Shown here: piece by piece, positions 46,874-55,197 of the stretch
Numbering within the stretch: the stretch's first letter is position 1
How the letters are laid out: every line of letters starts with the position of its first letter
Origin: Acidimicrobiaceae bacterium
Lineage (GTDB): Bacteria > Actinomycetota > Acidimicrobiia > Acidimicrobiales > Aldehydirespiratoraceae
Assembly (NCBI GenBank): GCA_009842325.1
Contig: VYFQ01000013.1
Coordinates: forward strand, 67,428 to 131,427
Reading direction: 5' to 3'
Length of the DNA: 64,000 nt
Position numbers and translations under genes: made by a program
Notes under the pieces: generated by a model
Seen by the model: the letters and a program-made list of their open reading frames with translations, nothing else
Database searches by the model: none
Told to the model about the DNA's origin: nothing

Positions 46874-49800
46874 GTGCATCAGGCTGATAGGCTCGCGCCC
46901 AACCCAATGGTGACGACGACTGCTACCGCCACCTTGGACCCACACTTGGCGTTGTCAACGGACTTCGCTGAAGTTGTGCGCCGCCATGTCGATGGCTTGG
47001 CCAGCGACGCGGATCTGGCGCTCCTGGAGGCCAACACCAGGCTGTGGGTTCGAGCCCTATACCGACTGCTCGACGATGTCGCTGAGTCCATCGACTCGGT
47101 CCGAGCCACGGTGAGGGGACATCAGCGCGCCCTCATTGTCGCCGATCTGGAGGAGGACTACCGGTCCATCGACGCTGTGTTGACGACCCTGGTAGGGCCG
47201 CCACGGGCGCCCCTGGAGAACGGCGCCTCTGCCGACGGCCGCGACACCGGGCTGGTGCAACTGCAGCTGTCGTGGGTGCCGGGGCGGATCATCGCCTGGG
47301 CCGCGGGGCCCGGCCGATCCTCCGACAGCGCTCCCGACGTGCTGCGGCGGCTGCGCGACAGCGGGGCCGGCACCGTCGACTGGAGCCAGCACCGCCCGGT
47401 CAAGGTCCCAGGCGGGGCCCGGGCCGACGCGGTGTCGGCACCGATCGAGAGCTGTCTTGGGTGGCTGGTCGCCTTGGGTGAGGCGGCCGAGGAGGACGGC
47501 ATCGGGTCCAGCGTCTCCTGGCTCGGCCTGGTGGCCGCGCTGGCGGTGCGGCTCGCCGCGCAGGGACGCATGGTTCCCCAGCTCAAGAAGGTTCGCCGCC
47601 GCTACCGCATGGACGAGACCGAGGGCGACGGCTCCAACGGTGCGGCCGCGACGCGCGCCGACAGCGCCACCTACGTGGTGCGGTGGGCCCCCGCGCTGGT
47701 GGAGACCGACGTGATCGCCGCACTGGCGGCGTCGCTGCCCGGAGCCGCGGCCGCGTTCGAGAACCAGCGAGACGCGACCGCGTTCACGCAGGCCGCGCTG
47801 GCCGACATCGTCGACGCCATCGCCACCGAAGCAGCCGAACGGCTCGAAGCCCCCGCGCCACCGCCGCTGCCGCGCACCAAGGCCGACGTCGCCGAGACGG
47901 CCCTGGCCCGACTCGACGGCACTCCCTTCGACGTACCGAGCCGCCACGTCGCGGACCTGACCCGCCGCCTAGACCAGTGGGCCCGACCGGCAACGGAGTC
48001 CTATGACCGCCGTCTGCGCCTGATCGTGCAACTCGATCCTCCAGACGACATCGGCGCCTGGCACCTGTCGGTGCTGTCAGAGTCGAGCACAGGCGAGCTC
48101 CAACCCGTCGAGCGGGCTCTGGTGATCGCGTCGCGGGCCAGGCGCCAGGCGGTGAAACATCAGATGGCGCGCCTGGAACGGCTCTTCCCCGAACTTGTGC
48201 GGCTCGGGGGCCGCCGGCGGGGAGAGGTCATCCTCAACGCCGACGAGGCCTGGCAGCTGATGACCGAGACCGGGCAGATCCTTCAGGCCGTCGGATATGA
48301 CGTGCGGGTCCCGGCCCTGTCGCGCCGCCGTCCCACGCCGTCCCTTCGACTCACGTCGGTGGAGGCCCAGGAGACCGTCGTGGGGGCCCGGCAACTCGCC
48401 GATGTCCGCTGGTCGGTCGCCTTCGACGACATCGAGCTGACTGCAGCCGAGATCCGCGAGCTGGCCACCCAGGCTCGGCCTCTGGTGAAGAGCCGGGGGC
48501 GGTGGGTGGAGCTCGACCGCGTCGACCTGAACGAAGCCGCAGCCGCGCTGGCCGAGCGGGCCGACATGACCCGGTTGACCGGCGCCGACATGCTGCGGCA
48601 CGCCCTCGGCCTGGAGGGATCGCCCCTGGCCGGGGGCACGATGATCGCGGGGGAGGGCTGGGCCGCGGAACTGATCCGAAGTGCTCGCCATATGCCCGCT
48701 GAACTCCCCACCAAGCCGGACGGCTTCAACGGGACGCTGCGCACCTACCAGGCCGACGCCCTGATCTGGCTCGGCTTCCTGGAGCAGGCCGGTCTCGGCG
48801 GATGCCTGGCCCTCGACATGGGCCTGGGCAAGACCCCCACGATGCTGGCCCACATCTACCTCACCCGCAGCAAGGGCCCGTCGCTGGTGGCCGCGCCGCC
48901 CGCCGTGGTGGGCAACTGGGCCAGCGAGGCCCGCCGGTTCGTGCCGGGCCTGCGCGTCGTCGTCCATCACGGCCCCAACCGCACGCCCGCCGACCGGGTG
49001 CCCGCAATGGTCCAGGGCGCCGACCTGGTGGTGTCCACTTACGGCACGGCCATGCGCGACCTGGATGTTCTCGAGAAGGTCGAGTGGTCGACGGTAGTTC
49101 TCGATGAGGCCCAGGCCATCAAGAACCCGGCCAGCGAGACCGCCCAGCAACTCCGCCGGCTCGAGGCCCGCTGCCGGGTCACGCTGACCGGCACCCCGAT
49201 CGAAAACGGCTTGGGCGACCTGTGGGCCATCATGGACTTCTGCAATCCGGGACTGCTCGGTGCCCGCAACCGGTTCATCGCCGAGATGTCGAAGGTTTCC
49301 AAGAACCCTGAGACGAATCCCGACCGCGAGACGGGATCCAATGGATCGGAGTCATCCAACGGATCGCAGGCCCTCACAACGTCGGTGACGGCCGCGACGC
49401 CCAAGGCGGCCGCGGCCGGCGAGAGCGCGCTGGCCGCGCTCAACGGCATCCTCGTCTTCCGCCGGACCAAGGCCGAGCCGGCCATCGCGGCCGAGCTTCC
49501 CGACCGCATCGATGAGCTGGATCACTGCACGATGACCGCCGAGCAGGTCGGGCTCTACCAGGCGGTCCTGGATGAGCTGGTGGCCCGCACCGAGACGGAG
49601 GAGGGCGGACCGGAGCGCAAGGGCGCGGTCCTGGCCGCCATCACCGCCCTCAAGCAGATCTGCAACCACCCGGTCAACTACGAGGACGACGGCGGCGACC
49701 TGGACGGGCGCTCGGGCAAGCTGGCCCGGCTGGAGCAGATCATGGGCCAGGTGTTCGCCGCCGGGGAGCGGATGCTGATCTTCACCCACTTCGCCACCTG

Positions 49801-50302
49801 GGGCGAGCGGCTGGCGGCCCACCTCAGCGAGCGGACCGGGCTGGACATCAGCTGCTATCACGGCGGTCTGGCCCGCGGCGCCCGCGACCGGCTGGTGCAG
49901 TCGTTCCAGAAGGGTCGGGGACCCGGGGCCCTGGTGCTGTCACTGAAGGCCGGCGGCACCGGCCTGAACCTGACTGCGGCCAACCATGTCGTGCTCTATG
50001 ACCGCTGGTGGAACCCGGCCGTGGAGGACCAGGCCCGCGACCGCGCCTGGCGCATCGGCCAGCGCAACACGGTGGTGTGCCATCGGCTGGTGTGCCCCGG
50101 AACCGTGGACGAGCGGGTCGAGGAGGTCGTGGCGGGCAAGCGCCGCATCGCAGACATGGTGCTGCCCAAGTCCTCCTCGGTGGGCGACCTCAACAGCGAC
50201 CAGTTGCGGGCCGCGCTGGGCATCGACCCCGACCTGCTGCTCATCGACGACAACGGCGACAACGGCGACAACGGATCGCACAGTGCGGGAGGCCGCTCGT
50301 GA
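46874..50302 (+). CDS. SNF2/HepA-family helicase with DUF3670-like domain
   Basis: DEAD/DEAH-like ATP-dependent DNA translocase of 1142 residues; GTG 46874 or ATG 46907 could start it. The N-terminal half (to about 560) has no catalytic motif; residues about 470-560 look like the SNF2-associated DUF3670 domain. The motor has DMGLGKT (Walker A), LDEAQAIKN (motif II), TGTPIEN (motif III), and the C-lobe motifs SLKAGGTGLNLTAA and DRAWRIGQ. A Ser/Asn/Thr/Ala-rich stretch of about 45 residues interrupts the motor after AEMSKVSKN. The usual actinobacterial SWIM-finger partner is not adjacent; a 104-residue gene overlaps its stop. Confidence 0.92.
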   Translation: MHQADRLAPNPMVTTTATATLDPHLALSTDFAEVVRRHVDGLASDADLALLEANTRLWVRALYRLLDDVAESIDSVRATVRGHQRALIVADLEEDYRSIDAVLTTLVGPPRAPLENGASADGRDTGLVQLQLSWVPGRIIAWAAGPGRSSDSAPDVLRRLRDSGAGTVDWSQHRPVKVPGGARADAVSAPIESCLGWLVALGEAAEEDGIGSSVSWLGLVAALAVRLAAQGRMVPQLKKVRRRYRMDETEGDGSNGAAATRADSATYVVRWAPALVETDVIAALAASLPGAAAAFENQRDATAFTQAALADIVDAIATEAAERLEAPAPPPLPRTKADVAETALARLDGTPFDVPSRHVADLTRRLDQWARPATESYDRRLRLIVQLDPPDDIGAWHLSVLSESSTGELQPVERALVIASRARRQAVKHQMARLERLFPELVRLGGRRRGEVILNADEAWQLMTETGQILQAVGYDVRVPALSRRRPTPSLRLTSVEAQETVVGARQLADVRWSVAFDDIELTAAEIRELATQARPLVKSRGRWVELDRVDLNEAAAALAERADMTRLTGADMLRHALGLEGSPLAGGTMIAGEGWAAELIRSARHMPAELPTKPDGFNGTLRTYQADALIWLGFLEQAGLGGCLALDMGLGKTPTMLAHIYLTRSKGPSLVAAPPAVVGNWASEARRFVPGLRVVVHHGPNRTPADRVPAMVQGADLVVSTYGTAMRDLDVLEKVEWSTVVLDEAQAIKNPASETAQQLRRLEARCRVTLTGTPIENGLGDLWAIMDFCNPGLLGARNRFIAEMSKVSKNPETNPDRETGSNGSESSNGSQALTTSVTAATPKAAAAGESALAALNGILVFRRTKAEPAIAAELPDRIDELDHCTMTAEQVGLYQAVLDELVARTETEEGGPERKGAVLAAITALKQICNHPVNYEDDGGDLDGRSGKLARLEQIMGQVFAAGERMLIFTHFATWGERLAAHLSERTGLDISCYHGGLARGARDRLVQSFQKGRGPGALVLSLKAGGTGLNLTAANHVVLYDRWWNPAVEDQARDRAWRIGQRNTVVCHRLVCPGTVDERVEEVVAGKRRIADMVLPKSSSVGDLNSDQLRAALGIDPDLLLIDDNGDNGDNGSHSAGGRS

Positions 50303-50613
50303 ACGCCGCCTCCAACGGTGCCGACGCCGCCCGCAGGCGATCCCGGCGGGGCAGGGGCAAGGGCACAGCCCCGGGGTCGGCCAAGACATCCGGCGACTTC
50401 TGGGGCTCGCCGGACAAGCTTCCCTCCGTGGAGGAGGTGACGGTCTCGACTGACCCGTCCGCAGTGGTCAGATCCCTGGGACGGCCTCCGTTCCCCGGCC
50501 ATGAGGCGGTCAGCGAGTACTACCTGAGGGCCGTGTACGACAACACCGCCAAACTCGCCGAAGTGCTGGCCACCGCAGGGGACCTGCTGTCGGACTCCGC
50601 CGACTCCGAATGA
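50299..50613 (+). CDS. Small basic-acidic protein coupled to the SNF2 gene
   Basis: GTG 50299 overlaps the helicase stop (GTGA) and gives 104 residues. The N-terminal third is strongly basic (RRRSRRGRGKG) and probably disordered or nucleic-acid-binding. The rest is helical with FWGSPDKLP, RSLGRPPFPGHEAVSEYYLRAVY and a Leu/Ala-rich end. I know of no function. Overlap and downstream position suggest it works with the helicase; I infer it is an accessory subunit. Confidence 0.75.
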   Translation: MNAASNGADAARRRSRRGRGKGTAPGSAKTSGDFWGSPDKLPSVEEVTVSTDPSAVVRSLGRPPFPGHEAVSEYYLRAVYDNTAKLAEVLATAGDLLSDSADSE

Positions 50614-50651
50614 GCGCCGGTCACCGCAGAATATAAGAACTATCAATAAAG

Positions 50652-50676
50652 GACCCAGTGCGATTGACACCGGGTC
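50652..50676. promoter_or_regulatory. Inverted repeat overlapping a -35: candidate operator
   Basis: GACCCAGTG (50652-50660) and CACCGGGTC (50668-50676) form a 9-bp arm pair with one mismatch around a 7-nt centre. The TTGACA hexamer at 50664-50669 lies inside it. Position and symmetry fit a repressor-binding site for the ABC transporter operon. The XRE-cupin regulator at 59426 is one candidate ligand. Confidence 0.45.
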
Positions 50677-50692
50677 AGCGCTCGTCAAACAT
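50664..50692 (+). promoter_or_regulatory. Candidate promoter of the BMP transporter operon
   Basis: TTGACA (50664-50669), 17-nt spacer, AAACAT (50687-50692). The -35 is consensus; the -10 keeps A2, A5 and T6. The predicted start of transcription falls at or very near the ATG at 50699, and no ribosome site precedes that ATG, which suggests a leaderless mRNA. An AT-rich patch at 50629-50650 just upstream may help. Confidence 0.5.
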
Positions 50693-50698
50693 GGTCGG

Positions 50699-51937
50699 AT
50701 GCTTGCCGGCCGCCGGGCGAGATCGCGCCGCGCCACCCTGGCCCGCTTAGGCGGGATCAGCGTCGGCGGCTCCGCCGTGATCCTCGCCCTGCTCATCGGC
50801 GCGGCCATGATCCTCGGCCTCGGCGCCAACCCGCTCGAGGGCTACGGGGAGCTGCTCAAAGGTGCGTTCGGAGGCACCGAGGAACTGGCCGAATCTGCGG
50901 CCAAGGCAATGCCCCTGCTGTTCGTGGGTACGGGCATCTGCGTCGCCTTCCGGGCCAAGGTGATCAACATCGGCGGGGAGGGCCAGATCATCGCGGGCGG
51001 GCTGCTGTCCACGATGACCGCGCTGGCGGTGCCCGACCTGCCGGCGATAGTCCTGATCCCGGTGGTGCTCTTCATGGGACTGGTGGGCGGGGCCATCTGG
51101 GGCGGCATACCCGGCGCCCTCAAGGCGTACCTGGGCGTGAACGAGATCCTGTCCACCATCATGCTCAACCTCGTGGCCGTGCAGTTGTTCAACTACCTGC
51201 TGCGGGCCCCGCTGATGGACCCCAAGCAGATCGAGCTGGGCACCCGGATCCCCCAGACCAAGCGCCTGTCGGAGAACGCCGACCTGCCGATCCTGATCGA
51301 GGGCACCCGCTTCCACCTGGGCGTGGTAGTGGCTCTGATCGCGGCCGCCGTCGCCTGGTTCTTCCTGTGGCGCACCACCACCGGCTACCGGGTGCGGGCG
51401 GTCGGCGCCAGCGCCCCGGCGGCCCGGTACGCGGGGATGCCGGTGAAGCGCATGACCATGCTCGCGCTTACCATCAGCGGCGCACTGGGCGGCCTGGCCG
51501 GGGCCTGCCTGGTGTTCGGGAGCGAGACCCACCGCCTGCAGACCGAGGGCTTCGCCACCGGCTTCACCGGCTCGGCCGGCTTCAACGGCATCGTGGCCGC
51601 GCTGTTCGGCGGCCTGCACCCGCTGTTCACGATCCCGTCGTCGTTCCTGTTCGGAGGCCTGCTGGTCGGGGCCAACGCGATGCAGCGGGTCATCCAGATC
51701 CCGGTGGACCTCGTGATAGGGCTCAACGGCCTGATCGTGGTGTTCGTGGTCAGCAGCAACACGCTGCGCGAGCGGCTGTCGCGCTACATGTCGATAGCCG
51801 GCGAGGCGGCCGAGCACGAGGAGGCGGGCGCCCACCCAGCGCCGGTCGTCGATGAAGCCGGGACGACGGAACCCGCAGATGCAGATGCACTAGACGGCGA
51901 CGACGACCCGGTCCGCACCCTGGAGAGCGAGCCGTGA
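50699..51937 (+). CDS. ABC transporter permease 1, BMP/nucleoside type
   Basis: BPD_transp_2-family permease of 412 residues, the kind paired with BMP-type lipoproteins for nucleosides and related compounds. About eight to ten membrane segments; visible family motifs include KVINIGGEGQII, LGVNEILSTIMLNL and GFTGSAGFNGIVAALFGG. A cytoplasmic C-terminal tail of about 50 residues is Asp/Glu/Ala-rich and unusual. It overlaps the second permease by 4 nt. The ATG lacks an obvious ribosome site. Confidence 0.92.
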   Translation: MLAGRRARSRRATLARLGGISVGGSAVILALLIGAAMILGLGANPLEGYGELLKGAFGGTEELAESAAKAMPLLFVGTGICVAFRAKVINIGGEGQIIAGGLLSTMTALAVPDLPAIVLIPVVLFMGLVGGAIWGGIPGALKAYLGVNEILSTIMLNLVAVQLFNYLLRAPLMDPKQIELGTRIPQTKRLSENADLPILIEGTRFHLGVVVALIAAAVAWFFLWRTTTGYRVRAVGASAPAARYAGMPVKRMTMLALTISGALGGLAGACLVFGSETHRLQTEGFATGFTGSAGFNGIVAALFGGLHPLFTIPSSFLFGGLLVGANAMQRVIQIPVDLVIGLNGLIVVFVVSSNTLRERLSRYMSIAGEAAEHEEAGAHPAPVVDEAGTTEPADADALDGDDDPVRTLESEP

Positions 51938-52869
51938 CCGACTTCATCACCGTCACCTTCACAGTGGCCACCTTCGCCTCGGGCGTTCGGCTGGCCACCC
52001 CGTACCTGCTGGCCGCCCTGGGAGAGACGCTGGGGCAGCGCAGCGGCGTGCTGAACCTCGGCGTGGACGGGGTGATGCTGCTGGGCGCGTTCTTCTCCTA
52101 CTGGGCTGTGCTCCAGACCGACAGCATCGCCGTGGGGCTGCTGGTCGGGATCGGTGTGGGCCTGCTGCTGGGGGTGGTGTACGCCACGGTCACCGTCGTG
52201 TTCCGGGCCGAGCAGGGCATCAGCGGGATCGGGATATTCCTGTTCGGGCTGGGCATGAGCGCGTTGCTGTTCGAGGAGTGGGTGGGCACGCCCCGTCCGA
52301 TATCGAGCTTCGACAAGCTGGCCATCCCGCTGCTGTCGGACATCCCGAAGATCGGCGACATGTTCTTCAACCACAACCTGCTGGTCTACGTGTCGATGCT
52401 GCTGGTGCCGGGGCTGACCCTGCTCGTGAACCGCACCACCTTCGGTCTAAACGTCCGAGCGGTGGGCGAGACACCGGAGGCCGCCGACAGCCTCGGAGTC
52501 TCGGTGGCCCGGACACGGGCAATCTGCATCCTCATCGGCAACGGGCTGGCCGGACTGGCCGGGGCCGCACTGGCCATCGAGATCGGGATCTTCCAGCACA
52601 ACCTCACCAACCAGATCGGCTTCATCGCCATCGCCCTCGTGTACTTCGGGGCGTGGCGACCCACCGGCGTGGTGGCCGGCTCGCTCCTGTACGGGCTGGT
52701 CACCTCCACCGTCAACCAATGGAAGACGGCCGGCCTTGTCACAGGAGCCGCCTCAAGCTTCACGACCATGGCGCCCGCGCTGCTCACCATCGTCGCGCTG
52801 GTGGTGATCGCGCGCCGCACTGCAGCCCAGCCCGCGGCGCTCACCCTGCCGTTCGTGAGGGGCCACTGA
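51934..52869 (+). CDS. ABC transporter permease 2, BMP/nucleoside type
   Basis: Second BPD_transp_2 permease (311 residues), starting at GTG 51934 overlapping permease 1. Motifs GVLNLGVDGVMLLGAF and the C-terminal TNQIGFIAIALVYFGAWRPTG are family-typical, with about eight to nine membrane segments. Together with permease 1, the BMP lipoprotein and the double ATPase downstream it completes a BmpDEFG/YufNOPQ-like importer. Confidence 0.93.
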   Translation: MTDFITVTFTVATFASGVRLATPYLLAALGETLGQRSGVLNLGVDGVMLLGAFFSYWAVLQTDSIAVGLLVGIGVGLLLGVVYATVTVVFRAEQGISGIGIFLFGLGMSALLFEEWVGTPRPISSFDKLAIPLLSDIPKIGDMFFNHNLLVYVSMLLVPGLTLLVNRTTFGLNVRAVGETPEAADSLGVSVARTRAICILIGNGLAGLAGAALAIEIGIFQHNLTNQIGFIAIALVYFGAWRPTGVVAGSLLYGLVTSTVNQWKTAGLVTGAASSFTTMAPALLTIVALVVIARRTAAQPAALTLPFVRGH

Positions 52870-52924
52870 TGGTCGCCCCAGTACCCAAGAATCGCCCGGC
52901 CCTACCGCCACACAATGAAAGATG

Positions 52925-52938
52925 CCCGATCATTCGGG
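52925..52938 (+). promoter_or_regulatory. Small hairpin before the BMP lipoprotein gene
   Basis: CCCGA/TCGGG with a TCAT loop (52925-52938) lies just upstream of the AGGAGGG ribosome site in the 94-bp gap after permease 2. It could protect the downstream message or attenuate readthrough, raising the binding protein relative to the permeases. Weak evidence. Confidence 0.3.
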
Positions 52939-52963
52939 ACCATACCCAGGAGGGAAAATAGCC

Positions 52964-55174
52964 ATGACAAGACGATTGCTATCACTGGTGGTCGTGTTCA
53001 CCGTATTCGGGCTGATCGCAGCCTCATGCGGCGACGATGAAGCCGACGACGGCGCCGACACGGCCGCTGCGCAGGCTGAAGCCGAGGCAGCCGCCGCGGC
53101 CGCCGCGGCCGAAGCCGACGCCGCCCAGGCCGAAGCCGACGCCGCCCAGGCCGAAGCCGACGCGGCCGCTGCCCGAGCTGAAGAAGCGGCCGCAGCCGCC
53201 GCCGAAGCCGAGGCGGCCCTTGCGGAAGCCATGGATGCGGCGGAGGGAACGGTAGACCCCGAAGTCGTCGCCGAACTCGAGGCCGCGCTGGCCGAAGCTG
53301 AGGCGGAAGCAGCCGCCGCCGAGGCGGAGGCAGCCGAGGCCGCCGAAGCCGCCGCTGCGGCAGAGGCGGCTGCTGCCGCGGCCGCAGCAGCCGCGGCAGA
53401 GCCTGAGGACACGGGGCCTCAGCCGCTGCGGGCCGCGGTGGTGACGCCCAGCGCGGAGAACGACCTGGCCTTCAGCCAGTCCATCGTCGACGCCCTGCAC
53501 CGCATGGAGGACGCCGGGCTGCTGAGCGAGGTCGCCATCACGCCGGGCACCTTCATTGTGGAGGACGCCGGTGTGGCGCTGCGCAACTACGCAGAGTCCG
53601 GCTACGACCTCGTCATCGCCCACGGCTCCCAGTACGGCGGCCTGCTCGAGGAGATCGCCCCGGCGTTCCCCGATACCGCTTTCGCGTGGGGAACCTCGGT
53701 GGAGACCTTCGGGCAGCCCAACATCTCGGCCTACACCACCAGATCGGACCAGGGCGGCTACGCCATGGGGCTCGCCGCGGCTGTGATCGCAGGCGGCTCC
53801 CCGGTGGGGATCGTCGGACCAATCGAGGTCGGCGACGCCAAGCTGTTCGTGGACGGCTTCCGGGCTGGTGTGGAGGCTGGCGGCGGCACCGCCAACGCGG
53901 TGTACACCGACTCCTTCGCCGACGTGCAGCTGGCGGCCGAGGCGGCCCAGTCGTTCATCGACAACGGCCACGCCGTGCTGACCGGCACCGCCCAGATGAC
54001 GGTGGGCGCCATCGGCGTCGCCCGCGAGAACGGCATCCCGTGGTTCGGCACCCAGTCCAACCAGACCAGCGTGGCGCCCGAGATCGTGGTGGCCAACCAG
54101 GTCTACAAGTGGGACGTGGTGCTCGACGACCTGGTGCGCGACATCCAGGGAGGCTCGATGGGCGGCAGCGCCTACACCATCGACTTCTCCAACGGCGGTC
54201 TGGTGCTCGAGTACAACGACGCCTACGACCTGCCCGCCGACGTGCGAGCCGCAGGAGACGCGGCCGTGGCCAGCTTCATGGCCGAGCCGCTGCGGGCCGC
54301 GGTGGTGACGCCCAGCGCGGAGAACGACCTGGCCTTCAGCCAGTCCATCGTCGACGCCCTGCACCGCATGGAGGACGCCGGGCTGCTGAGCGAGGTCGCC
54401 ATCACGCCGGGCACCTTCATTGTGGAGGACGCCGGTGTGGCGCTGCGCAACTACGCAGAGTCCGGCTACGACCTCGTCATCGCCCACGGCTCCCAGTACG
54501 GCGGCCTGCTCGAGGAGATCGCCCCGGCGTTCCCCGATACCGCTTTCGCGTGGGGAACCTCGGTGGAGACCTTCGGGCAGCCCAACATCTCGGCCTACAC
54601 CACCAGATCGGACCAGGGCGGCTACGCCATGGGGCTCGCCGCGGCTGTGATCGCAGGCGGCTCCCCGGTGGGGATCGTCGGACCAATCGAGGTCGGCGAC
54701 GCCAAGCTGTTCGTGGACGGCTTCCGGGCTGGTGTGGAGGCTGGCGGCGGCACCGCCAACGCGGTGTACACCGACTCCTTCGCCGACGTGCAGCTGGCGG
54801 CCGAGGCGGCCCAGTCGTTCATCGACAACGGCCACGCCGTGCTGACCGGCACCGCCCAGATGACGGTGGGCGCCATCGGCGTCGCCCGCGAGAACGGCAT
54901 CCCGTGGTTCGGCACCCAGTCCAACCAGACCAGCGTGGCGCCCGAGATCGTGGTGGCCAACCAGGTCTACAAGTGGGACGTGGTGCTCGACGACCTGGTG
55001 CGCGACATCCAGGGAGGCTCGATGGGCGGCAGCGCCTACACGATCGACTTCGCCAACGGCGGGCTCGTGATCGAGTACAACGACGCCTACGACCTGCCCG
55101 CGGACGCCCGGGCAGCCATCGACAATGCGGTGGCGGGCTTCACCGACGGCTCGCTGTCCACCGGCGTCGGCTGA
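52964..55174 (+). CDS. BMP-family lipoprotein with two tandem binding domains
   Basis: Substrate-binding lipoprotein of the importer. From ATG 52964, behind AGGAGGG, it has 736 residues; an upstream in-frame start would spoil the signal peptide. Signal peptide 1-21 ends in lipobox AAS-Cys22. A long Ala/Glu/Asp stalk (about 30-150), probably helical, follows. Two BMP (PBP1-type) domains of 288 residues come next (about 154-441 and 442-736), nearly identical in sequence. Standard BMP lipoproteins have one domain and a short linker. Ligand is unknown; BMP members often bind nucleosides or purine-like compounds. Confidence 0.92.
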   Translation: MTRRLLSLVVVFTVFGLIAASCGDDEADDGADTAAAQAEAEAAAAAAAAEADAAQAEADAAQAEADAAAARAEEAAAAAAEAEAALAEAMDAAEGTVDPEVVAELEAALAEAEAEAAAAEAEAAEAAEAAAAAEAAAAAAAAAAAEPEDTGPQPLRAAVVTPSAENDLAFSQSIVDALHRMEDAGLLSEVAITPGTFIVEDAGVALRNYAESGYDLVIAHGSQYGGLLEEIAPAFPDTAFAWGTSVETFGQPNISAYTTRSDQGGYAMGLAAAVIAGGSPVGIVGPIEVGDAKLFVDGFRAGVEAGGGTANAVYTDSFADVQLAAEAAQSFIDNGHAVLTGTAQMTVGAIGVARENGIPWFGTQSNQTSVAPEIVVANQVYKWDVVLDDLVRDIQGGSMGGSAYTIDFSNGGLVLEYNDAYDLPADVRAAGDAAVASFMAEPLRAAVVTPSAENDLAFSQSIVDALHRMEDAGLLSEVAITPGTFIVEDAGVALRNYAESGYDLVIAHGSQYGGLLEEIAPAFPDTAFAWGTSVETFGQPNISAYTTRSDQGGYAMGLAAAVIAGGSPVGIVGPIEVGDAKLFVDGFRAGVEAGGGTANAVYTDSFADVQLAAEAAQSFIDNGHAVLTGTAQMTVGAIGVARENGIPWFGTQSNQTSVAPEIVVANQVYKWDVVLDDLVRDIQGGSMGGSAYTIDFANGGLVIEYNDAYDLPADARAAIDNAVAGFTDGSLSTGVG
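53421..54284 (+). repeat. Tandem 864-bp domain repeat, unit 1
   Basis: First unit of an in-frame tandem duplication with 864-bp period. It appears base-identical to unit 2 over 53421-54177 (757 bp); the last roughly 107 bp diverge, including two synonymous and several replacement changes. Confidence 0.9.
54285..55148 (+). repeat. Tandem 864-bp domain repeat, unit 2
   Basis: Second unit; first visible difference from unit 1 is at 55042 (G versus C at 54178). The encoded end of the domain (YTIDFANGGLVIEYND versus YTIDFSNGGLVLEYND) then differs progressively. Confidence 0.9.
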
Positions 55175-55197
55175 GCCGGACCAGGAGCTAACAGGCC

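Noticed and set aside
50248..50275. Short GACAACGGC triplicate near the SNF2 gene end
   Set aside because: Only three units inside coding sequence; a microsatellite-like run encoding D-N-G, not a CRISPR or att site.
53024..54835. 603-codon minus-strand ORF over the BMP lipoprotein
   Set aside because: Mirror of the duplicated coding sequence; it repeats only because the sense strand repeats and shows no recognisable domain.
53421..55148. Possible mobile-element or CRISPR-type repeat
   Set aside because: The units are adjacent, in frame and coding for a complete binding domain, so this is a gene-internal domain duplication.
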